DNA of 64,000 nt, taken from NCBI RefSeq assembly GCF_000276665.1, contig NW_004955417.1:12814766-12878765 (forward strand), read 5' to 3'. Positions 35,395 to 46,119 of this stretch are shown piece by piece; the stretch's first letter is position 1, and each line of letters opens with the position of its first letter. The stretch comes from Chinchilla lanigera. Its lineage: Eukaryota > Chordata > Mammalia > Rodentia > Chinchillidae. The position numbers and the translations under genes are program-made. Below the pieces are notes generated by a model. The model saw only the letters and a program-made list of their open reading frames with translations. It was not told the origin of the DNA and searched no databases.

Positions 35395-36485
35395 AGGAAA
35401 TCCTACGTGCGTGCCAAAGATCATGACCTTTTCTCTTGCATCTTGCATTAGCTCATTTCCATAAGAGTGTGCTTCCTGTGAGGCTGTTCTTTCCTTCTTG
35501 CTCTGATATTTGTGTGTTCCTATGTTGTTCACCTGTTATCAGGTGAATCCACTGGGACTCAATGTCTCCAGGTAACCAATAACAGAGAAGCGAGGGCTTG
35601 TCTCGAGGGCTGCTCCCTATCCACCCTTGACAGAACTATGACAGCCAAGCAAGTGGCAGTGCCACAGCCAGTCTAATGCCTTATCCTTGTGGCTTTATAT
35701 CCAGTGCATTTCTGCCCTGCTGTGCAGCGTTTTCCTCCCACTCCCAAGGTCTGAGTCGTTGGTAGTCAGCTTAATGTGTGCCTCCCAAAGATCAGCTGAG
35801 GGCACTGGAATTCCTATTCTGTCTTCCTAGTTACTTTTTTATGGCTGCTATTGCTGTTGGTGTTGTTTGAGACAGTTTTACTCTTTACTGTGCTTGGAAG
35901 GGCTGGTGGGAAAGAAGCCGGGGGAAAGAAATTGGTCAGTGCCCTGCCTGCCTCAGGAAGAATGCGTGAAGCACCCATGCTTGTCTCTGTTAACGGGCGA
36001 CCTTTGTGCTCTAAGGGCTCCATATCTAGCAACAGAGATGATGAAGGAATCATGTATTTTCCTATCTTTTACCAGGTGATAATTTATCATGAAACTAGGA
36101 TATACTATAGCCCTGGGTAGTCTTTTTTAGTTTTGTTTCTTTAAATCAGATCCAATGTTATTGTAATTAGTGTTCATTTATGCCTGACCCTGACTAATGA
36201 GCAATTTTTAGTAGCCTTAGCCTTGTGAGTTTGTGTATTTTTCTGGTTTGTATTTGGAGAGGTTATATTAAGGAATACTAGCCAGATCCTATGTTGAAGG
36301 AAACCTTCTGCACTACAATTTTCTAAATGTGCTATAGAAGATTTTATAATTAGGAAAATTCAAGTTCATTCAAAATGCTGCTAAATTAGAAGCAGGGATT
36401 TGGGGTCATCCATAACTACAAAAATACAGCTATCTTATTATACTCCCCCAATACTTTTTCTGATTTCAACATCTTTTCTGCTTTT
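35395..36485. other. Unique intron sequence, nothing assigned
   Basis: No exon or named repeat recognised. Short open frames on both strands at 35814-36120 overlap and show no domain. Confidence 0.4.
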
Positions 36486-36487
36486 TT

Positions 36488-36900
36488 TATTTTAAAGAGA
36501 AAAGAACAAAAACAAATGAGCAAACACAAAGACATAAACAAAACAGTGCAAAAACAATAAAAAAGATACAGAATTTCAATCAAGGTGAAAAGAAATTAGA
36601 ATGGTTGTTGTATTACATAGTTATCTTCAAATTGATTACTCAGATAACCAGATGTAGGCATGTAAAACTGCTAAAATAATTAAACATTAACTGTTCCTTT
36701 CAGTAAACCAATAAAAATTAGTAGTACAATTGTCTTAGCTGTCTTTTGTACATATATATATATATTTTTTTTCCCTTTCTTCTTTCTTTTCTCTTTTCCC
36801 TCATCTCAGTTGTTCTTTCCTTTTGAGCAGTTTCTTTCCCTTTCACAGTAGCTATTGTACCTTTAGGATTTTATTTACTCTTTCAATGAAAAACATTTTA
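36488..36900 (-). mobile_element. L1 3' UTR fragment (antisense)
   Basis: Begins TTTTATTTTAAAGAGAAAAG, the complement of the same 3' terminus (TTTCTCTTTAAAAT) seen in the sense L1 ending at about 24370. It continues AACATTAACTGTTCCTTTCA and CTCATCTCAGTTGTTCTTTC. Shared landmarks with the copies at 39160, 39965 and 49338 show one L1 subfamily. Confidence 0.8.
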
Positions 36901-37064
36901 AAAAGTCTCATAATCTAAATGATATCAAATTATTCTCCTAGAGCATTGTGCCAAACATCTTCTCCTATGGGATCTTATTTAGTTTGCTGTCATTCAAAAC
37001 CATCTTTCCTATCTTCTAACTACTAGCCTAAGTAACAATTCTGGTTCAGAGAATGGAGGCATTT

Positions 37065-37147
37065 AGGATTTTTTTTGTACCAGGAATTGAACTCAGAACC
37101 TTGCACTTGCCGGCAGGCACTGTGCCACTGAGCTATCCCCCTGACCC
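37065..37147 (-). mobile_element. ID-type SINE (antisense)
   Basis: TTTTTTTTGTACCAGGAATT, CTTGCACTTGCCGGCAGGCA and an end at CTATCCCCCTGACCC. Flanks share TGGAGGC with mismatched continuation (37054-37064 and 37148-37158), a partly decayed target-site duplication. Older than the copies with perfect duplications. Confidence 0.87.
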
Positions 37148-37149
37148 TG

Positions 37150-37715
37150 GAGGCCTTAATAAAACATAAAGAAGTATGAGCAGAATGCAACCTCAGATAC
37201 TGTGAAAGATAAAATAATAGCTGCTTTGATTTAGATACTCTTATCCACTGAGGAAAAGTTCATTAAAGCACATTTTGACATTTTTAATCCACTACAACCT
37301 TTTTGAGAAAATGATTTTAAGGGTGGTGAAAATGTTGACTAATTTTATTTCAGATGGGACGGCATGACTTTCTAAATCAGAAAAGTTCCTGCTGTTGCAA
37401 CATGTATTTTTCTTTATTCTCTGTGTTTTTTTCCCTCCGCCTTAGAAAAGATCCGTTTGGGTTCATTACTGGGCCATTTGTTAGTCTGGGGCATTCTTCT
37501 TGTTTGTGACTACAGTGAAGTCATCCTAGTCGGGGGCTGCTTGTAAGTCAGCGGGAGATCCTGCAGCTGCTTAGTGAACCAGTCAGTGCAGGGAGTCATT
37601 CTAGCCCAAACCCCTGTTTTCCCAAAGTAATGTGGAATTTTTATTTTAACTATCAAGAAGATTGATTCAACTTTGGTTTGCATGCTGTGCGCTGTGTATA
37701 GCTATCAATCTGTTG
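37150..37715. other. Unique intron; possible conserved block 37430-37690
   Basis: No repeat recognised. The part 37430-37690 is richer in GC and in varied short motifs (for example GAAGTCATCC at 37517-37526) than its surroundings. No splice-site-bounded frame was found. Confidence 0.35.
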
Positions 37716-37716
37716 A

Positions 37717-38910
37717 TCATTTTATTGAAGTGTAATATTCTCAAAGAAAGAGCACAAATGATAAGTGTAAAATAAGATAAACTTTTACAAGCTAAGCACA
37801 CCTGCTTCACCCACACCCATGCCAGGGAGTGGTCTGACTGGCATCCTAGAAATTTTCCTCATGCCTCTTTCCTGACCCTAGCCCTCCTCACCAAGAGGAA
37901 GCTTTTCCTGTCGTATTGGGTTTTATACTTTATGTGAATGGAATTAACCACAACATATCATATATCTGGTTTCTTTCATTCTTCATTATGTTTATGGGGT
38001 TTACCCAAATTTATCTTGCATTATGTTTGTGCATTCTTACTGCTGTGAAGTGTTCCATTGATGAATAGTTTATTCATTGTGTTGTCAACAGATCTGAATA
38101 ATTTCACTTTGGAGGGGAGAGGGATTATTATTAATATTCTGTTGTGAACATTCTAATATATCTCTTTGGGTGAAAGTGTACACACACGTAAGCCCTGTTC
38201 TTGCTGGACATACTTCATAGTTTGGTGTAGGAGTAGAGCCCTAGATGTGTGCATATTCTCGTTAGTAGGTAAGACAGTTTTCCAGGCTGGTTGAATGTAC
38301 TGACTCTCATGCCAGCAATGAGCAAGAGCTCCAGTCTCTCCACTTCCTCACCAGTTGTTGTCACTTTTTGTCTTTGCCATTTTTTCATCTTGTAGCTATT
38401 ACTGTATGTGCTTAATGTATATTTCCTTGATGATAATAAGCTTATTCCTATACCTTTTTGTGTGATTGCTAGCAATTTGCAGATCTGTTTTCTTAGGAGG
38501 TGGTGAATTCTCTGTTTGTCTTTTGCCCATTTTTCTGTCAGTTGACATTTTTTGCTGTTATTTTACAGGAATTTTTATTATAACCTACATCTGAGTCCTT
38601 TTTTATACATGGAAATATTTCCCCCCCTAGCAAACTGTCTTTTCATTCCCTAAATGGGATCTTTTGATGAACAAAGTCTAATTTGTTACTTTTTAAATAG
38701 TTGTTATGTCTAGTTTTATAAATGACTACTCTGAGATGATAAAAGTGTCCTGTGCAGTTCTCTAGAATCTTTATTTGGGTCTACAATCCTACTCAGTCTT
38801 TGAGATATTATATGAAGTGTAGAGATCAAGATATATTTTTCATGTGAATACGCTATTGACCTAGCATCATTTTCCTTGGTTTTTAACTTGTTTAAATGTG
38901 TCTCTGAAAC
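37717..38910 (-). mobile_element. Old L1 LINE fragment (antisense)
   Basis: GTGAATGGAATTAACCACAA, GTTCCATTGATGAATAGTTT, CAGTTTTCCAGGCTGGTTGA, CTCCACTTCCTCACCAGTTG, TATTTCCTTGATGATAATAA and CTTTTGCCCATTTTTCTGTC follow, in order, the complement of the 3' region of old mammalian L1 elements. Strongly diverged. Confidence 0.8.
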
Positions 38911-39154
38911 TCAGTTGTGGTAAAATATTTTTTCTGTAATCCTAGAGAAAATTACTCATGTTTCTTGAAAGACAATTTTAAAACTTTGATGATTTAAAAT
39001 TTATAATGTTATCTTTAGATTTATTTAACACATAGAAATTGAAACACTCTTCAAAGTTTTTCTGTTCAATTAGACCTAGTTTTTAAATCCAACACTTTAT
39101 TTATTCAACTCCAAAGTTATTTATAATGTGCAAAACACAATCATTTTTTATATA

Positions 39155-39785
39155 TTTTAAAATTTATTTTAAAAGTAAAAGAAGGAAAAACATATTAACA
39201 AGCAGATATCCATTTACATAATAGCATAAGAACAATACAAGCAATACAGAGTTACTGACAAAGTGGTAGGAAATTAACAATGGTTGTTGTAATATGTACT
39301 TGTATCTTCGAAGTGGTTTCTCAGGAGAACAAATATAGACATGCAAGATTGATCAAATAAGTAATCATTAACTGTTCCTTTCAATAAAGTGATAGAAGTT
39401 AGTAGTACCAGTATGTTAGCTATCCTGTATATACATACATGCATAATTTCCTCTTCTTTCTTCTCTTTTTTCCCTCACCTCAGTTGTTCTTTACTTTTGA
39501 ACATTTTCCTTTTGTTTCACAATGTCTGTCATACCTCCTAATTTTTATTCACTCCTTCAGGTTCTTACACTAGTGAAACAGTATGGTGCTTACACATGGA
39601 GGTCTAGTTTATTTCACTTATGAGTATGGTCTCTAGTTGTGACCATTTACCTGTAAAAGCCTTGAGTTTATCTTTCTTTATAGCTGAGTAATATTCCATT
39701 ACATAAAAATATCACAATTTTTTTGTCTATTCCTCAGTGGATGGACATTTGGGTTGCTTCCACAACTTAGCAATTACAAATCACG
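39155..39785 (-). mobile_element. L1 3' UTR plus ORF2 end (antisense), 5'-truncated
   Basis: AATTTATTTTAAAAGTAAAA start, AATCATTAACTGTTCCTTTC, CTCACCTCAGTTGTTCTTTA, then AGCTGAGTAATATTCCATTA and CTCAGTGGATGGACATTTGG, the complement of the conserved ORF2 C-terminal region. Same subfamily as 36488-36900 but extends further into ORF2. Ends at about 620 bases before the CPQ exon. Confidence 0.85.
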
Positions 39786-39964
39786 ATCCTCTTCTAAAAA
39801 ATAAATGTTCATTTTTCATTTGAATTCACTTTCACAGGTTTATGATGTGTTCTCTAGAATTCAAGACTGTTGAGGATATGGTTAAAGTTTTAGGCTCCAT
39901 TTTTATGTCATTTTGATTTAAATCTATATAGTAAAGTTATCAAACATCTGTCGGTAATAAACCA

Positions 39965-40165
39965 ATTTCTTTTTTTATTTTAAAGAAAGTAGAAAAAGAA
40001 AAAATGAACCATAGCAACATACCAACATCACAGAGATAAACAAAACAAAGCAAAACATTAAAGGTCATATAGGGTTTCAAAACAAAATGATTGAAATTAA
40101 CAGTGGTTGTTATATTACATGTTGTTATCTTTAACTATGTTGCTCAGATTACCAGATTTCTTTTA
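39965..40165 (-). mobile_element. Short L1 3' UTR fragment (antisense), close to the exon
   Basis: TTCTTTTTTTATTTTAAAGA opens the copy, with ACCATAGCAACATACCAACA and GTGGTTGTTATATTACATGT matching the start of the copies at 36488 and 39155. It ends roughly 240 bases before the acceptor of the CPQ exon, the nearest recognised transposon sequence to the exon. Confidence 0.75.
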
Positions 40166-40402
40166 TACTCAAAATTATATTAATAAAGAGTGGTTCAAGG
40201 TGAGAACTTTTATTACAATTAGAACAGCCTTTTATAATGCCTCTGTATTGAGTTTTTCAGTAGTGACTGCCTATTTCTTTTAAAACATAAAAATAGAAAA
40301 GCAAATGTAAAAGTTTCATTTTTGTATTTGGAATGCCTGTGAATTCTTCCTTTTTGGTGTCATTTTTGCTTACTTTTTCCTGCTTTTTATTATTTGTTCT
40401 AG

Positions 40403-40514
40403 GTTGTGCTGGTCAGTGGACATCTGGACAGCTGGGATGTCGGGCAGGGTGCCATAGATGACGGTGGTGGAGCATTTATATCATGGGAAGCACTCTCGCT
40501 TATTAAAGATCTTG
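40403..40514 (+). CDS. CPQ: CPQ internal coding exon (carboxypeptidase Q, M28 zinc peptidase)
   Basis: Read from its first base the exon gives 37 codons plus one base, starting [12 protein letters not shown], continuing [16 protein letters not shown] and ending EALSLIKDL with a split Gly codon. This matches the central part of CPQ, a secreted/lysosomal dipeptidase of family M28 that uses two zinc ions. The His of GHLDSWD and the first Asp of DDGGG, 12 residues later, are zinc ligands (His290 and Asp302 in human numbering, from memory). The acceptor is a T-rich tract ending TTCTAG at 40397-40402 and the donor is GTAAAT at 40515-40520. Intron phases are 0 upstream and 1 downstream. The codon before Asp302 reads Ile, where I recall Met in human. 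No stop or frameshift is present, so the exon looks functional. The flanking exons are outside the window. Confidence 0.93.
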
Positions 40515-40520
40515 GTAAAT

Positions 40521-43260
40521 ATTTAGAAAATCATTAGCCAAGGTGTGAAGATCTTAGCAGTGACATGTCTAACTCAATACGCAACAGTCACAAAGATCCT
40601 CCTGAGGTTTATGTATGTTTTGTCAGTTGATTTCCAGAAAAGAACTAATTTATCCCTTAAAGAAAGAATTTTTTGTTCAAATGTACAGCAAACATCCAAA
40701 GTATCAGATACTATTATCAGCCACTGGGGAAAATGAACAAGCAAGTAAAATCGAAGCAAGTGTAACCACATCAGCTACAGACTCTGTAAGGAAACCAAGA
40801 CCAAATGCAAATAAAAATCAGCATATCCCCCTACTTCCTTTCCCTTATTCTTACTCACTTTAAAATGCCATCAAGCTGTTAGGATAATGGGAAAGGCCTC
40901 TCATATCTCCATAACAGAAATTAAAAAGAGTGACTTAGAAATGGAAGAATTATTCCCACATAGCTACAGGAGAAATTCAGACTGAGACATTGGAATTTTC
41001 AGTTAAACATAGATGTGGGCAGAATGGACATATATAAAAAAGAATGACTGACTTAAAAAGCAGCTTATTTTGGTGAACATATTTGCAAGCAAAACACATC
41101 CATTTCCTCTTTGTGTGCTGGTCACATGGTGAATTTGATTGTGGTTAGAAATAATGAAACAGTTGAAGCCAGCATTCTATGTCTGTGTCAGACCAGAGGT
41201 GACTTGAAGTGCCTCCGCACAAAGTGTCTCAGACAGTAACTGTGAAATAACCTCAGTTTCAGATGAAATCTATATCAGAGCATCCCACTGCTTGTTTTAA
41301 TATATACAGGTCTAAAGTCATGCTCTTCCTACCACATCTAGTGAACTTTTGTAGTCTATTAAAAAGTGTTGATCTTCTTTACAGTAGATGATTTTGGATG
41401 AATTTTTGGTGTACTGTTTTAATTTGTACCTTACTTTTGTTTTAAAATGGAGAATGGGACAGCAGTCTTCTTTCAATTTCTAAATAGCTAGTGTTTCTCT
41501 AACTTGGCATTATGACACTTAAGATGAGACACTGTGCTATTGTGGTATCTGTCCTATCTATGGTAGAACATTTCATATTATGTCTGACTTCTACCCACTA
41601 GATGACCACAATACCTACTCTGCTCAAGTTGTAATAACCAAAATGTCTCTTGACACTAGCAGGTGCCCTTTGGTGGGGACAGTGGGGTAGTTGCCCTAGT
41701 TTGAGTAAAATTTCTAGTAATTTGAATATACCATCATTAAAAAAAACTAGTTGGAAATCTTACATTGCAAATTCTTACACATTTATCATCCTAATCATAT
41801 ATAACAAAAAAGATATGATTCACTGGGCGCTTCCTAAACATTTTGTAGAGCCCTTTATAAAGCCGGGCCTACAGAGAGGTTTAGAGTTCTCCTTTATTCT
41901 TCAAACCCTTAGAATACAGTTGGGGATCTACTCACTCAGCTACACACATGTAAGAGCTGGTCACAAAATGCAGTGTATGTTTAAACTAAAACTGTATTAT
42001 ACTAAAAGACATATTGCCATTAGTCCCTCTCCCTTTGAACTCGCTTATCTTGTCATTCTTACGCTTTCTGAAGCACTTATGGAAGTCTTCTTTCATGGCT
42101 TTAGAAGGTGTGATTGAAAATATGTTGAATGCTGCTGTGAGTGCCATCCAACAGAAAGGCAGGCTCATAAAAAGATTATAGTGCATCTTCATTCATCTTA
42201 GCGGTGGATCTGGTACCATGAGACTTCTGGCTCTTACCCAGGGTCAAAAGAATGATGAAAGGTATATATTTCAAATCAGTTCAGGACATCAAAGTAGCCC
42301 TGACAGTGCAACTAAAGATACAAAAGAGGAATTTCAGAGCTGCTTCAAAAAGTGTCAAGAGTGATGAGATAAGTGTATGCAAAAGAGGGGGAGTAAGTAC
42401 TCTGATGGGAGCTAATGACTATTTAAAAAATTTAACATTTATTGTATGTTTTGATCACACTGCACCATAGGTTATTAACATAGACATAGCTTCAGCATCT
42501 ACTTTTAGAATTGCGTAAAGTTTGAAAGAGAAAATTTCCAGCAAAATAAAACCAAAAAACCCCACATTCCTTCAGAGAAGATCCAGGAGACCGAATTCCC
42601 TCCTCCTCCCCTTTTCTTAAAAATATTCGCTGGCTCTGTTCTTTCTTCCCTCACATCATCCTAGAATGAAATGGGTTCTAGAGTAGAGCAAGCAAAAGTC
42701 ACACATTTTTCCTCCACATAGAGCACAGATCAATCAGTATTCTGTAAATTAATTTTATTCCAGGGCATTCAACCAGCTTGATTGAAAGCAAAGTGGCTGA
42801 GTGAAAAGAGAAACTAGGCACGTCTGAATTTGATTTTAGGCTCCTCTGTGCTGCAGATAACATTTTTGGTCTCAGGTTGGTCATTTGAACTCTGTGGACT
42901 TCATTTTATTCTCCTCTATTTAATTTAAAACTTTTGAAGTATTTTATTTGCTCTGAGTTGAAATAAAATTTCGCCTTCTCAAGGCTCTGAATCTCCATGC
43001 TCTGATACTCAGCATGGAATCCTAAATCACTGTTAATTGAGTTCAATTCAATTGCACTGGTGAATGTCAAACACCATGTGAAGGTGAGGTGAGTATCTTT
43101 CCCACAGTTCTGAAAGTACACTGACTTCACTTGCTTTTGTTAGCTATTGATCCCTGCTTTCAATTCAGAGCTAAAATCACTGATTTTTGAAAAGCATGTA
43201 AATATATGACTACAACTCACATAAATACTAGTATTTTGTTTGAATAACTGTTAGGACACA
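40521..43260. other. Unique intron after the exon, nothing assigned
   Basis: No second CPQ exon and no named repeat recognised. A 155-codon open frame at 41650-42117 is the longest in the window outside repeats, but it starts without context, has no recognisable domain and no splice pairing with the CPQ exon. Confidence 0.45.
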
Positions 43261-43261
43261 G

Positions 43262-43522
43262 CATGGTACACTGCTGTAAAACACACAGGAACTCTGGAGG
43301 CAGACTGCCTGATCTCATCTCTCAGTTTTCCAGCTTCCTAGTTATGTCTTCTTGGGCAAATTATTTTGCCTCTTGGATCTCAGTTGCCTTACCTAGGAAA
43401 TGAGGATATCAGTGATTTCTCTCCACAGGTTTGCTTTGGAAACTAGGTGAACTCTTTATGTACTATATGTAGAACAGGGCCTGATGCAATCCAAATTCTC
43501 AATAAATATTAACTTTTGTGAT
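43262..43522 (+). mobile_element. MIR SINE, near full length
   Basis: GGAGGCAGACTGCCTGATCT, CCTAGTTATGTCTTCTTGGG with CAAATTATTTTGCCTCTTGG, TCAGTTGCCTTACCTAGGAA and CAATAAATATTAACTTTTGT match the full block order of sense MIR. The best preserved MIR copy in the window. Confidence 0.9.
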
Positions 43523-43929
43523 TTAATAAGCATGACTCTGAAACAATCATTTTAATATAAGAGAGGGTGGCAATTCTTTTTTTTTACTAACACCCACATT
43601 AGCAATTACTTTACCTCTTAACATGATAATTATAGTAATGGAACTCTAGGGCCAGCTGCTGTAGTCTCCCTAAACATTCTTTCCTGTAAAAGGAAAGTGT
43701 CCCTGATATATCATCTCTTATATGATGGAAACCTAATGATCCCTCTACTTTTTTCTACTTTCATACTAAATTTTCTGGAGTCTTAAATTTCTCGTCGTCA
43801 CTTCCTGTATCTATATTCTGCTTAAGTTATTTAACTTAACTTTAGTCCCATACCCACTTCTCACTTCCTTCCTGCAGTCACAGCCACTGTGTCTTACTCT
43901 TTAATTTTAAAATTGATTGTGGATTTGTG

Positions 43930-44030
43930 TCTATTTTGAGATTCTTTTCGCAGTGCTGGGGATTGAACCCAGAGCCTTGTGCACACTGGGCAAGTACTTG
44001 ACCTCTGAGCTGCAGTCTCGGCATTATGTA
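43930..44030 (-). mobile_element. Older ID/tRNA-Ala-type SINE (antisense)
   Basis: CAGTGCTGGGGATTGAACCC, GAGCCTTGTGCACACTGGGC and GACCTCTGAGCTGCAGTCTC form the complement of a classic rodent ID-like head and B box. Unlike the young copies here it has the common GGGATTGAACCC arrangement, not the GGTACC(G/A)GGAA form, so it belongs to an older subfamily. Confidence 0.75.
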
Positions 44031-44034
44031 TTAT

Positions 44035-45890
44035 AATATGAGGATCTGGGTCCAACATGTGACAAGTGAGCTTTGAATAAAAACTGCTGACATATGTGAA
44101 CAAGAAATAAGGCCTTGGGCTTGAAACCAAGAAATGGGTTCATAATCATATTACTTAATTGCATGATACCCAGCTGTTTAATTGGTGAAATATGAAAGCT
44201 CTGTAGCAATCTCCTTTTCCAAGAAGAGACTCCTCTTGGATGCAGTTTCTTGGATGATCTGTCATGCAGCATGCATGTCAGAGTCCCTCAGTGGCTTGTT
44301 AATTTGAAGTGTTGGTCCAGTGGGACTCTCTGATATTTCAGAATCTTTTATAAGTTTTGTCCTTCTGGTTATCTTCTCTATCCTCCTCTTTTACAACTCC
44401 TATCGATTCATTCTTTTGTCCAAGCCATCAGCTTAAATTATACTGAATTAATCAAATGAGATATTTGTGCTCTTTACGTATAATCAGTCACTCCTGAGCA
44501 ACTGTCAACAGGAGGCTATTTGCTGTGGAGTGCTGTTGAATACTTTTTTGTGTTTGTGGTTTACTGGATGTGAAACTGTTTATTTGAAATGTCATTTCTT
44601 GGAATGTTCTGGTGTCAGTGGACAAAGCCTGTGGCCAAAAGTGCTATTCTTCAAAATGTCCACTTGGCACTTGAAAAATAAACCATCATCCATTCCAAAA
44701 TTCCTCCAACTTTATCATTTTATGTGAAGTAGAATGTTTTGTTTCCAGCCCCCAAGAAATGAAATTTGAAGGAACAGTATTACCTGGTTGTTGAAATGTG
44801 GGTCATACAAGAAATATCTTTCCCAGGAAATTTAAGTGTGAGCATCTTGATTGTGGTTATTATAGAGCTTGAAAGCCTACCTCCTTGAAAAATGCTGTAT
44901 TTGTATGCTCTTTCCCTCATCCATGCAATGTATTGACATTGATATGTGTTGACAAATGTCCATGTTCCACATCCCTTGTCTCAAGTGGGAGAAGGATGTG
45001 GCATTTCAAGTCCTTGAAGTGGGAGAGACATTTGATTCAGAAATCGCAATAAAATTGCTGAGTTCTCTAAATGGAATGTGTACAAATTGCTTTTCGTGAG
45101 GAAAGAGCCAGCATGGCTTGGGTGGGTCAGGGCAGCTTCACCTGGATGATGTTTGAGTTTTCTTTCATAAAGATAAATAGAAGTTTTGGAAGCAAATGAG
45201 GCAGAATTCCCAGCAGCATTTAAAATCACCAGTTCTGCATATATTAAAGATGCATAGTAGTTGCCAGTAGCAGTTTTAGGGTGCAGAAGGAGGGACTGCA
45301 GAATTGTAGGAGCTGCTCAATTTTTACCTAATATGTGTACATGATATTAGATTTTTGTGCAATAAGAATGTTACTTTAATAATCAAGAAAAACCCTTCAG
45401 TAGCCCACCTTCCCTGCAAAACAAAGGAAGAAAAAAGGAAAGAAATACCATTACCAGGAACACTGTTAACAGGAATGACAGGGTAAAGGTAGACAGAGTA
45501 GGAAGAGTCACACAATAGTCACCAGATCCTCGCCCAGAACACACCAGAGGACACAACCAGATGCAGGCCAAAGTTACAGTGCACTGTTCCTACTACAGTT
45601 GGTGTTTTGTGTAGACTTCTTAGAAGTAGGGACCTTAGTGAGAAGTTTTTCTTCTCCTAGGCTCTGGTCAAATATGCCTTGGAAAAGCTCTAGGAAATCC
45701 AATTCAGGTAAATGAGGGAAGGAAATGGAAATCCTCTACTGAAATGGAAGTCCAGAGAGTAAGGCCAGAGAGTGCTGGATTCCTGAAAACAACTTAGGAC
45801 CAGCCCAAATGCAGAAAGGAGATCCCACTTGGAGAGGCTCTCCTCTTGGGATCAGCCAGCCTTCTGGGCATAGAAATACTAATGGCTAGG
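44035..45890. other. Unique intron sequence, nothing assigned
   Basis: Intron without recognised exon, RNA gene or repeat. Short frames (44467-44727, 44981-45229) have no support. Confidence 0.4.
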
Positions 45891-45892
45891 AT

Positions 45893-46118
45893 AATTGGAT
45901 GATTTCTGCATAGTACTATGTGGTAGGCATTTGCTAAGCACCCTACTGTGTACATGCTCTCTCCTTTGCCTAAATAGCTCCAAGCAACAGGTAACTCTTA
46001 TTATACCATTTTACAAAAGAGAGAACTGGAGCTCGGCAGAGCTGAGTACTCTAGCGACGGTCCCACCACCGTCATGTAAAGAACATAAATCCAGGCATCC
46101 TGTGACCTGCCCACATCC
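45893..46118 (-). mobile_element. MIR SINE relic (antisense)
   Basis: GGCATTTGCTAAGCACCCTA, TAGCTCCAAGCAACAGGTAA, CTTATTATACCATTTTACAA and AATCCAGGCATCCTGTGACC are the complement of MIR in correct order ('gtgctaagcactt', 'attttacagatgag', 'attcaaacccagg'). Confidence 0.82.
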
Positions 46119-46119
46119 T

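Larger units (their letters stand above)
1..40402 (+). other. CPQ: CPQ intron upstream of the exon (partial)
   Basis: All sequence before the exon is inferred to be one intron of CPQ, open at the left edge. I looked for the preceding CPQ coding segment (the part ending in GSKYPEQ in human) and did not find it. The stretch is AT-rich and filled with SINE, L1, L2 and MIR relics listed separately. Long introns are known for CPQ, whose human gene spans about half a megabase. The intron ends in phase 0 with TTCTAG. Confidence 0.75.

Noticed and set aside
41650..42117. 155-codon open frame on the + strand, the longest outside repeats
   Set aside because: No recognisable domain, signal or splice context. 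One frame of this length is plausible by chance in 64 kb read in six frames.
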